A stretch of 64,000 nt of DNA from NCBI GenBank assembly GCA_013399305.1, contig VXAI01000067.1, forward strand, positions 987,490 through 1,051,489, written 5' to 3'. This document shows positions 1 through 9,674 of this stretch, piece by piece. Positions within the stretch are counted from its first letter, which is position 1. Every line of letters begins with the position of its first letter. Under the pieces are notes generated by a model. It was not told the DNA's origin, ran no database searches, and worked only from the letters and a program-made list of their open reading frames with translations. The stretch comes from Rostratula benghalensis. Lineage: Eukaryota; Chordata; Aves; Charadriiformes; Rostratulidae. Position numbers and translations under genes: made by a program.

Positions 1-3000
1 CCCCCCAAATAATCTCACCCTATTTTGTAGTTTTGAGGCTGTCGACAAGGAAAACAGGACTTGAAAATTACTCTGGAAGTGATCACATCCGAAAAGCTGT
101 AAGATCTAGTTATGATGAAAGAAGTTCTAGAGTAATCCTAGAGATGAGGTTGGACTACTTACTGCACATATTTTTGCCTTGCTGTAGGAACGTCTTTCCA
201 CCACCGCTGCTGCAGTTTGCCCAGACCTGGTGTTGAAGCGCAACAGCTAATTGCCTGGAGCTTTCTTTCTGAGCTCTTAGTATAGTGCAATAGGGCCACA
301 GCCTCACTTGGGGCTTCTGAGAGCTTCTGGAACATCAACAATCCTATAAATTAAATCACCACACTGTCTGCTGAAGGCTTTCTTGCAGAAGTGCTGGCAA
401 CTGTGGAGCATATTTCGCTGATCATCTGAAGAACAGCAACTTCAACACCTGGCAGTTGTCAGCCAGCGTTTTCTTGAAGCAAGGCTGTCTGCTGATAGCT
501 CAGGAGTAGGGTTGAACAGTGCAGACTTGGAGAGGTTTATAGCTGGGATTTGCGGATTAACACACTGTTGTACTTCCCAGCATCTTCCTGGGCTGAATCC
601 CACATGCATTCTGCACGAGTAGAAGTTGTTTCTCAAATTTTCTTTCTGCCCTGGTCTTTCAATCACAGTTAAGGGAATACAGAATTTAATTCCAAATGTT
701 AAAGAGCTTTCTTGTCCAGGATGGGATTTGATTAAGCACTGGGCTACCTTTTCCCAAACTATGGGGTTTAGCAAGTGGCACAACTGAAAATATTTTCTTA
801 AAAATATTTAATTCTCTTTTTTACTTTTCTTTTCTTGCAAATTTTTGGCCATGGGAAGAGGAAGCACAGACAACCTATGAAATAAATGTGTCAAAGTGGG
901 GTAAGTGGCTAATGGGGTTGCTTAAGTCAACATACCTTTAAGATGTAGTTTGATACCACTGGTGGGGTGGGGTGGGGAGGGGAAGTGGTGGAAACTAAAC
1001 AACAACAAAAAACACATAGAAAAGGCTTGGAATGCTGAGATGCCTTATAAAAGGTGACTTTTTTTCCAGGGTTCCATAGGGAATGACCATTGTCAGCACA
1101 TGCCTATTTTCACCATGCAGGACTCTGAATATTTAGTCAGCAAGACCACACAGAATTGTTGCTGTTTTGCCATTTGTGACAAAAACTCAGACAGGTAGGT
1201 AAACAGCTTTGTGGACCAAAGAATGGAGAGGATTGCATATTTTGAAAAGGAGAAAAGACTTTTAAGCCAAGTGTATGGAAGAAATTGCTTCCAGTTTTCC
1301 ATAATACATCAGAATCCATGCAGTATGATGTTTTCAGAAGCTTCACTGCTCTAGGTTACCTTAACTGATGAAATAGCGTCTTCCACGCTGAAGTCAGGGC
1401 ATACTCTGAAGTCCATTGCAATAAATGCAGTGGGGGAAATGTTATCTCAGGCTTTGGACTATGCTTCTAGTGCCCAAGGAAGTTTCTCCAGATCATTGCA
1501 GTGGTAGGGAAACTGTTTTCCCAATAGTTTATCATAAAATGCATCCAGACTGGAGCCTCTGAAAGATTTCCTTATCTTGAAACGGCATAATGAATTTCCT
1601 TTTTTACATCATCCACTGTTTCATCCATAAAATTATACTTCCTTCATTTTACTGATGAACAGGAGTGGGAATAGTTAGCCTTCTATATAGCCATATATCT
1701 GTAGATAGATAGATATAGATGTCCTTTTTCCCAAGCATCTTCTGCCCGTGGGTATTTTTCCTTGGCTCTCCCTTATGGGTGTCAGATGACATTTCCTCTG
1801 CTGACTGTGTGCCTGTTTGACCTCTGTTCTTATTCGTCTGAAGTTATGTGGGTTGGGGGTTTTTAGTTTTTTTGTATTGAAAGGAGCTCACAAAGCTAAA
1901 AACAGTTTGAAACTTTTTTTAAAATTTAAAATTTGTAAAGTGTTAGAACCTGTCCCTTTAAAAAAGAAATGTAGCAGACCAATCTCATCGGAACTCCACC
2001 CCATTCATCACAGTAACAGCAATTTTGGGTGGATGTGGTGTTGATAATTTGCAAACCATTAGGGATGTTTTAGAGGCAGTTGTTTGTTGTTGTTTGTTTT
2101 TTTGTTAAAAAAAAAAAAAAGGCTTTAAAGATATTTTTTTTTTTAAATGTTAGAATTGTTTCTTCCAATTAAATTGGAACCTGAATAATTTGTACTAGAA
2201 ATGCTGGTAAAAACTACATGTCAAATTATTTAAGTTACAGATTTTAAATTATCTCCATACCTTAATTGACCATGTAGGGAAGGAAAAAAGGGTTAAAAAA
2301 ACCCCAACAACAACAAAAAACCAAACCAAAACATACAGAACTTTCTTCCTGACCCTTCTTGTTCCCACTTTGAGCCCTAGTATTTGGAACCCATTGCAAC
2401 TTCCTACTCAAATAGCTTACTGAGCTTCGTTTGGTTACTTGTAAAATGAATATATGTTTGAATTAACTGCAGTTACTATTTCCTGATGATTCCTTATGAA
2501 GAAAGGCAACCTGATTATGTGCATTATTTCTATGGTTTGTAACTATTTGTTTTAGGATGTAAACAGCTTGCTGCGATTTGAGCCAAATACATAAATGAAA
2601 AAGGGCTAATAATGAAATGAAATATATCTTAGAGTTAATGGGAAGTTTCCTATTGACTTTCTGTGGGCTGAATATACACAAGCAAAAATAATGAAGGTGC
2701 TGGATGCAATATATTCAAGATATTTGCATTATTAAATGGCTCATGTTCTGTCTAGTGCACTGTAGAAAGGACCTTACATCTGATGGGCGTTTTGAGGCAA
2801 TGAAGGCTGGCTGCTGAAACTTCTGAGTCTAATAAAACAACCTCCCAGTGATTCTCAGTAAGTAAATTCCAGACAGGGAAGAAGGGGAATTTCTTTTTTT
2901 AAAATCCCCAAATTATTTTATACTCAGTAAGAAATCACAAACTTTAGATGAGATTGTCTCATTTAATTTATTGGTATTTATACTTATATAATTGGAATTA

Positions 3001-3169
3001 AGTCAGCCTTTGGAAAATGACTGAATAAAGGAAAGTGCAGATCAGAGCTGTACTGAACCAGTCCCTGGCTAGAGACTTGTCACTACTGTGTGGCAGTCAG
3101 CCATGTGCCCTTGCAGCGATGGCCACCAACTTCGTATGAGACTGTATGTGTGGGAGTGTGACCAGGCAA
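1..3169. other. Upstream intergenic DNA, no gene seen
   Basis: This stretch is AT-rich and has only short chance ORFs. It contains a G-quadruplex motif at 964-982, a small TAGA microsatellite near 1701-1720, and A- and T-runs near 2095-2145. Nothing resembles an exon with a conserved protein. Confidence 0.7.
964..982 (+). other. G-quadruplex motif G4-T-G4-T-G4-A-G4
   Basis: Four runs of four guanines (964-967, 969-972, 974-977, 979-982) are separated by single-base loops. This spacing is about the most stable for a parallel quadruplex. No gene is next to it. Confidence 0.8.
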
Positions 3170-3705
3170 TGAAGGGAAGGGATTCTTCCCCTCTTTGGTA
3201 CTGGAGAAACTACAACTGCATTATGGTATCCAGCTCTGAGAACCCTGGTACAAAACAATCTCTAAAACTAAATCCAAAAAATATTGACACCTGAAGTGTC
3301 AGTGGATGGCTAGGGGCTTAAAGCAAGCCCCTCTGAGAAGGATTCATTCAAACTTGAGAAGCAAAGGTTAAGGAGGATCTTACTGCTAGATGCAGAGTGT
3401 AGAGAAGATAGGGCCTGACTCTGCTGGGTGGTGAGCAGTGGCAGGATGAGAGGCACAGGCACAAATTCTAACAAGGGAAACTCCTACTAAGTATTAAGAA
3501 AAATAAATCATGGTGAGGGCTGTAAAACAATAGAGTAGTTTACTCCAGAAATGCAGAGTGTCCATCCTTGGAGATACTCAGAACTTAGCTGAGTAGGGCC
3601 TGAGCAACCTGCTCTGAAGTTTGTCCTGGTCTGAGCAGGGGACTGCACTAAATGACCTCCACAAGTCTCTTCCAACCTAAATTCATAATTGATTGTATGA
3701 GAGCA
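3170..3705 (+). mobile_element. Old CR1 LINE fragment, 3' end
   Basis: The stretch follows the 3' part of avian CR1: a region resembling the 'tactggagaa ... tccagctctg' ORF2 segment, then the stretch around 3555-3610 that reads like the end of ORF2 (tccttggagatactcagaac, gggcctgagcaacctgctct), then the 3' UTR (gagcaggggactgcactaaa, tcttccaacct). The open frame is destroyed and the terminal octamers have decayed, so this is an old copy. The 5' limit is approximate. Confidence 0.75.
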
Positions 3706-3929
3706 CTGCATACAGCTCTCATAGTGTTATTTCTCAAAGGAAGAGCCTTACAAATGGAATGTGGTGGGTTCAGAGTCTAATCCCTGGTCTCTTATTACCT
3801 ATTTTATTATTTCAACTGCATCATGGGGCAACTCCCTATCAACGGAGACATCTCATTGCTAGAGGAACACTGGGATGGAAAACAGGCAGAGACACCCAAT
3901 CCCTTGCTGACACAATCTTTGAAGGAATG

Positions 3930-3995
3930 TAGGGCCTGATTCAGCTGTCTTTGTTTGAGTCAGTAGGGAGTTCTGCATAAATGAGAACTACAAGA
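3930..3995. repeat. Probable diverged palindromic amniote repeat remnant
   Basis: The pattern 'gggcctgattcagct', 'gagtcagtagggagttctg' and 'aaatgagaactaca' resembles interspersed repeats of reptile and bird genomes built around a 'gtcaatggnagt' core. The match is from memory and weak. Confidence 0.35.
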
Positions 3996-6900
3996 AGAGG
4001 CTCCTAGTTACTGATTTCCACCCACTTGGAATGAATTAATTCTAATAAAAAGTGACATCCGTTTTGCTCAATGTCTTAGCCTGAAAATTCACCCAGCAGT
4101 TGGCATTTCATGCTAAGCCATGAAATTTGTTTTGCTTTGCTTCTGAGTTCACAGGTGGGATTGAAAGGGTCATCTGGGACAAATGTGAGATTGAGGAAAC
4201 TCGGCTTGCAAATGTTACTCTGGCAAAGTTCCCTTTAAATCTGACAGGGTTATAGCTGAAAGAATCAGTATATATATTTCCTTTTCTTGCACTAAGGCTG
4301 TATTAAAAGAAACAATTGCTTTTGTTAAACTTTAGGTGTTCTAGATATTTAATTCTATTTGTGTATGTCGATGTATGTGTTGTGTTAGACTGGGATTTAA
4401 AAAAAAAAAAAAAGTCATTCCACTGTGCTTTTGTTGTATTTCCATTCCATACTAGTATTAGAAAAATAGGTTGTGGTTCTCCTTCCTGGAGGACAGAACA
4501 GAAGTCATAGGATTTCTTCTGGTTTAATTATGTCTTCTTTAGGACCCTCATGAGTAACTGTTAATGTAATCTCATATGTCTTTACTAAACAGATGTAGTA
4601 TAATGGTTTCACTCTTACCAGGTACGGATTAATTTAAAATGAGACCTAGTTCTAGAAATGAAAATAGCTATGAAGGTAGTACAGGACTTTCCTAAAAATA
4701 GTACTGAGAAGGAGGTGTCTGAATTGAGGCTTTCTTTGTGCTTTCTTTGTCACTGATACTGAAAAATCCAGGTATTTCAGAGGACTAAGAACATCTGTTT
4801 CATTCAGACCTTAGTAAGGAAAAATCCCATTATTGGTTGACTTCTGCAATTTTTGGTGGGGTGATACCAATATTTGTTTTGCTCTCGTAAATTAAAGGGA
4901 TTGTTTTGTTTAAAACTATATAAATGCTCTGCTAAAACTATTCCATGCAGGCATAAATAGGAGAAATGTGTTCTGAATCTGTATAAAATGTAAGAGGTTT
5001 ATGGTCATCTAGGATACAATTGAGATAAAATAGTAGTGTCCCCAGAAGCACATAGGCCCTTAATGTCTCAGCCAAGACAGACCTTCTTTCAATTCTTATA
5101 ATATTACAGAAATATTACTCCAATAATCTGCACAGTGTCACAAATTAGGGAATTATATGCTAATGCAGGTTGGGTTTCCTCCTCCATTTTTATAAACCCA
5201 GCTGACAGATGCAAACTTCAAATAAAACCATTTGAAAAAATGAAGTAAAAGTCTTAAGTGAAATTTTTCCCCCCAAAGCTATCATTAATAGATTTCAAAA
5301 CTAGTTATCACAGCCTGTGTGAACAAACAGCATTAAGAAAAACGGATGATACTTTTATTTTGAGTTACCTTTATTTATTTATTTATAGATTTAAACCAGT
5401 TAATTGGTTGTCTGGATGTAATTACTGATTGTGCTTATAATGTACTTAAAAAAATACACACACCAAAACTTTCCCACACTATTTGTTTTTATTGGCAAAA
5501 CCAAGGCTTTCTTAATAAAGTAATATGTAAGATGAACATACTTATTTTTGTTCACTTGGGTTGGAGTAAATTTACAGATCAAAAAAATACAATTATTTTA
5601 GAAGTTAATATAAATTGAAATTAAAAAAAAAAACAAAACCCAAAATGAAATTAATTTCCAACTCTACCACAGTACTTCCAGTGAGAAGATTTTGTTGTTG
5701 TTGCTTGCAACAGTTCTGAACAATTGGTCTAAAATTATGAAAATACTGATAAACTTCCTACAGGAGGAGAGGAATGGACATTTGTGTAAGATGAAGAGGA
5801 CTGGCTTGGTAAAGGTGGAAGACCACTACTTAGCATCACTGCTGCGAAACACAAAGATCCTTAGCACTCAGAACTTCAGTTTAACGTCTTTATGAAAATG
5901 GCATAGCAGGACAAGCAGGTATTTCTCCAACAATCAGTTAAATTTTAGTAATTTGGCCACTGTATAAAATTATTTATGTACATGGGGTTGATAAGCACAG
6001 GGAGGTGCACTAAGGCACATCTAGCTACAAGCATGGCTTTTTCTAGAGGGAAGAACTGGGTTTGACTGAAGGTGCATGTGTGTAGTTATGTATGTATATG
6101 TTATGCAGTTATGTAGGATCACTGCTTCCATGCTGATACCTAACTGCAGAAGGCAATCTGTCTTCTCTATCATTCCCTGATATAATCAATCTACCTACAA
6201 TTAGTCCTCCCCTGATTTGGGGCTGATTTTTGCCACCACAATGCATGTCATCCACATCCTCCAAGATACAGCTAGAAGATACTCAAAATCATCTGGAAGA
6301 ATCAACATTGTGGAGAAACAGTTGCTTATGTTATGGCAAATTTCGCTGTGTATGTAGCAATGATACGTGCCTTGTTCTTGGTGTCTCTTCTTTCTGGGTT
6401 TGATCAAGGCGCTAAAATATCACTGAGCTTCTGGATTTCAGTTAATCTAAGAGTGCAGCTTTTTGTTTATCATGGGAAATGGTGATCAACTGGTTCCTCA
6501 GAATTGCTTCTTTGTTGTTTTTTCTCGAGTGAAACTTCTGAGTGGACGACAAGTGTTTTGGAGGCCATATAGGGATCTGTTTGGTATATGTTCTTCAGAG
6601 TCCAAATGTTTGCAAAGGCTCAAGTGGCTGTGGGAAAGTGTGTGGATGACTCTATGAGCAGCTCTGCTCAGCAGTGGAGAGCAGAAATTGTTTTAAGTCT
6701 TTTTCTCATGACAGTGTATTTTTCTAGTGATTTGAGAACCCAGGTGGGCAGTATTCTAAGATTGTCAACAATTTAAGTACTTCTAATGTACACGCATATT
6801 CTTTAAAATGACACACTAGAAGTTGATGATGTGCTACATATTTCACTAGATTAATTAATGGACAGCCCACATATCATGTAACATTACTTCATCCAGTGTA

Positions 6901-8566
6901 ATCCACATTTCTGCAACCATGCAAGATACCAAATAATACCTCATAAAATGTCCTAGAAGCTATGAGAAAATCATCCTATTAACCTGTGACACAGACTAGA
7001 TATTTTTCTGGTAACTCATCCAGAAAATTTAAGTGGTTGAAACAGAAAATGTTGAAACCAAAAGAATGTTTGAATAAATAGTAACTCAGAATTCCTTTCA
7101 TAACTTACTTTTGTTTACTGGTAAATTCTATCTTCACGTTATAAACAATTAGTAAATATGTGACAACGTTTTTCTGCAGTAATTTTGTTTAAACGTATTT
7201 ACCTTCTGTATTCACTAAATAAATGTTTAGGTTTTGCTGTTACACGTAGGTGAGCATGAAGGAAGCAAACTGTATATCGATGTACTGCACATCCTGGATT
7301 TCTTAATAGCAGGGACAGTTACTACTACCTTTATCCTTGCCTTTTTTTTATTTTTGAGCAAACTTGAATTTGCCACTGCAAAAGAAATACAAAATCCTTT
7401 ATATAATGCTATCTTGTCTCTTCAGCAAGCGTAAGCATAAAAAACCCCCCAACCCTTATCTTTCTCTGCTTATGTGGCAGACAAACAAGAATCATGTTGA
7501 AAAATCAAATTCCTACTTACCCATCCTTTAGAAGAAGAATACATATGTAATATATAATGTAAATACATAATGTAAAAGCTACTCTAAACCCTTTCAAACT
7601 GTCATATTTTGTGTCACCGTTACATTTAAGCTATAAACAGGGATTGGACAGGAAATCTTACAGTAGGAAGTACCACATATTAGTGGTACATAATACACCA
7701 TGCATTTATCTGCTGTGGGAGGGTGGTCAGCTGCTTGTTTACAAAATCGTGCAGCTGAGCTTTTGCAGCATCAGTTCAATAATACAGAATCATTCACCAT
7801 TGGTACCTGCCTGAAACTAACAGAAAAATGCAAATACCTGAAATGAAAATAGAAAATCCAACACTTCTGCCAAAATATTTGTAAGTGAAGATTAGCACAA
7901 TGCATAACTATAATTTACTTTCAAGTCTAATGGGTTTGGCTTTTTAGGTTTTGTATTTTCTGTGTATGTTGAAATGGGATAATCCCCGTATAGAGCTACT
8001 TGACTGGAGTATATATAATTTGGGTTTGATCTCTATTAACTATCCTCCCCCTACCCCACATTATTTCAGTATAAAACTTACTACCTTTCAAGGGCTGGTA
8101 CTGTTTTGCTCTCCTTCAGAATTTCTAAATCAGCTTTAGCAGAGGTGGTCATAGACAAAAACCCCCAAAGCATAAGAAAAACTGCAGATCTGTATTTCCT
8201 TTCCTTGATAAGGATGAGATGAGCATTTGTTCTAGAGCTGGCCATGGAGATTCAGGAGGATGTACAGAAAAGCTTGGTGCATTGGTGTCTGTGCCACGCT
8301 AGTTGCTAGAAAGTGCATTATTCATTCTGCAGGAGCCTCTAAGGTAAAGCCAACATCGTTGCTGTTTTGCCTTATAAGGGAAACATAATATATGTTGGGT
8401 TTTTTTCTTAAGCTACGCCATAGATGAAAAATACCACACCTCTAGGCCATATATATTATTTAAAACAGAGGTACAGGTGTCCACTTCCTTCCGTTCCCCC
8501 CCTAATCCTGTTATACCTCTCCTCTTCTGCTTAGCGTTAAGACTAGCCCAGAGGCTAATGCTTCTG
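3996..8566. other. Upstream intergenic DNA to the CpG island, no gene seen
   Basis: AT-rich sequence with no supportable exon. It holds short simple repeats, including an A-run near 4400-4413 and a TTTA run at about 5369-5387. Any FBN1 enhancer here would not be visible without comparative data. Confidence 0.65.
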
Positions 8567-8791
8567 GCTCCGTACGAGCCGGGGACCTGCGGGATAACCT
8601 GAGCAGGCAGTGCTGCCTGCCCGCGGCAGAGCCCCCTCCTCCCGGCTAGGACCGCAGGGCCCCCTACGGGGCAGAGCATCCCCTCGGCCCCGGGCCGCAG
8701 GTGACCCGCCGCGGGCCTCCCGCTGCTGTAGCCGGCCCGGAGCCCCCGGGGTAGCAGTTCGGGGGTGGGGGGACATTTATAGTCACCTCTC

Positions 8792-8801
8792 TCTCGCGAG
8801 A
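8792..8801. promoter_or_regulatory. Perfect TCTCGCGAGA palindrome (CGCG/BANP-type core promoter element)
   Basis: The ten bases at 8792-8801 read TCTCGCGAGA, a perfect palindrome with two CpGs. This exact motif is known as an orphan CpG-island promoter element that is bound by BANP when unmethylated and activates CpG-island genes. Its place inside the island, about 700 bp upstream of the FBN1 ATG, suits a core-promoter role. Binding here is inferred. Confidence 0.6.
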
Positions 8802-8821
8802 AAGTGTTGCGCGGGCGATAC

Positions 8822-8879
8822 TTGAAGAGGAGGGGGGGGGAGAGAGGAGGGGAAAAAGGAGGAGGAGGGAGGGAGGGGG
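8822..8879 (+). repeat. Homopurine (G/A) tract in the promoter
   Basis: From about 8824 to 8879 the + strand is essentially all purine, with a ten-G run near 8832-8840 and repeated GGA/GGGA units. Such tracts can form triplex or G-quadruplex structures. It sits between the TCTCGCGAGA element and the E-box cluster. Confidence 0.7.
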
Positions 8880-8927
8880 CAGCTGGAGCCGCAGCTGGAG
8901 CAGCGGTGGGTGCAGCGGCCGCAGCTG
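8880..8927 (+). promoter_or_regulatory. Three CAGCTG E-boxes within imperfect GCAGCTGGA repeats
   Basis: CAGCTG occurs at 8880-8885, 8892-8897 and 8922-8927, embedded in a decaying tandem repeat of about 9-12 nt (GCAGCTGGA, GCAGCGG, GCGGC). CAGCTG is the core E-box preferred by several bHLH factors. Because the copies come from a low-complexity repeat, they may be chance products of repeat expansion. Confidence 0.45.
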
Positions 8928-9000
8928 GAACAGCAGCGGGAACGGCAGCCGGCGGCGGCGGCTTCAGCGGGTGCGCGCCTCTCGCAGCGGGCTTCTCCCG

Positions 9001-9010
9001 GGGCGGGCGG
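9001..9010 (+). promoter_or_regulatory. GC box (GGGCGGGCGG)
   Basis: A tandem Sp1/KLF-type GC box sits in the leader/promoter part of the CpG island, about 500 bp upstream of the FBN1 ATG. Such boxes are expected in TATA-less CpG-island promoters. Confidence 0.5.
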
Positions 9011-9198
9011 GCTGGGCGCGGGGATCCCTGTCCCGGCCGGGTACCGCGCTCCAGCCCGTCGCGGTGCCCAGCTCCGGGAGTCAGGGAGGGTTCATGCCCG
9101 GGAGACGTTTCCAGTCCCGGAGCGGCTCCTGGAGCGACGGCGGCCGCGGGCTGTCCGCGGCGGGTGCGGGAGTCCCCGCGGATGCTGTTGGAGGGAAG

Positions 9199-9397
9199 GT
9201 AGAGTCCGCGCGGCTCCGGGCAGCCCCTCGCCATCCCCCGCCGCCGCCGCCTCCCGCGGGCTGGCTAGCGCTGGGCTGGCCGACGGCCGACGGCGCCGGG
9301 GCGCGGGGGCAGGCGGCGGGGGGCGCGGGGCGGCCGCGCCCGCTTTTTCTTGGTCCCTTAACACTCCCCCCCTTCCTCTCTGTTTCTCCCCTTGCAG
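9199..9397 (+). other. FBN1: Probable short intron in the FBN1 5' leader
   Basis: A strong acceptor lies just upstream of the coding exon: a C/T-rich tract from about 9365 ending in TTGCAG (AG at 9396-9397), with a good branch-point match CCCTTAAC at 9355-9362. This fits the known arrangement in human FBN1, where untranslated exons splice to the ATG exon M. The donor is less certain; the best nearby candidate is GGAAG|GTAGAG, with GT at 9199-9200, giving a 199-nt intron. A more distal leader exon could be used instead. Confidence 0.5.
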
Positions 9398-9510
9398 CTC
9401 GCTTTGGGGAGGCCGGTCGGAGACAGGGCGGCAGAGACCGGCGGACTTCAGCGGAGGAGAGGAGGAGGAGGAGGCGGCAGCCACTCGCAGCCCGGGGCTC
9501 GGGGGACGCG

Positions 9511-9674
9511 ATGTGGCGGGGGCGGCTGCTGGGGTTCGCCCTAGGAGTTGCCGTCCTGTGGGCGTCCCAGGCGAGCGCCGCCGGGCACGCCGAGGGGGCG
9601 AGCGCTAAGGAGAGCCGGGCCAGCCGGGCCAAGAGGCGAGGGCAGGGAGGCGGCGGGCACGACGCGCTCAAGGG
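9511..9674 (+). CDS. FBN1: FBN1 coding exon 1: signal peptide and propeptide
   Basis: This exon encodes residues 1-54 plus two bases of G55. Residues 1-24 form a signal peptide: Arg3 and Arg5, then a hydrophobic core (about L6-A18), with small residues ASAAG (21-25) as the likely signal-peptidase site. A short propeptide follows and ends in RAKRR (39-43), a furin/PACE-type site; in human fibrillin-1 cleavage after the equivalent Arg44 is needed for the N-terminus to mature and assemble. A glycine-rich linker (G44-G49) precedes HDALK. The start context has a purine at -3 but T at +4. The coding part lies within a continuous CpG island and is very GC-rich, unlike the later exons. An acceptor just upstream (AG at 9396-9397) implies that the exon itself runs 9398-9674 with 113 nt of leader. 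The donor GTAAGT starts at 9675. Confidence 0.95.

Noticed and set aside
8413..9234. 273-codon open frame on the minus strand across the CpG island
   Set aside because: It is rich in Ala, Pro, Gly and Arg, as expected from chance translation of a stop-poor CpG island; it has no domain and overlaps the promoter. An antisense RNA is possible but unsupported.
8910..9608. 232-codon open frame on the plus strand overlapping FBN1 exon 1
   Set aside because: A low-complexity shadow frame of the CpG island; the FBN1 frame at 9511 explains the conserved content.
9081..9671. 196-codon minus-strand frame opposite FBN1 exon 1
   Set aside because: Antisense shadow of the GC-rich exon; the peptide is Pro/Ala/Ser/Arg-rich with no known pattern.
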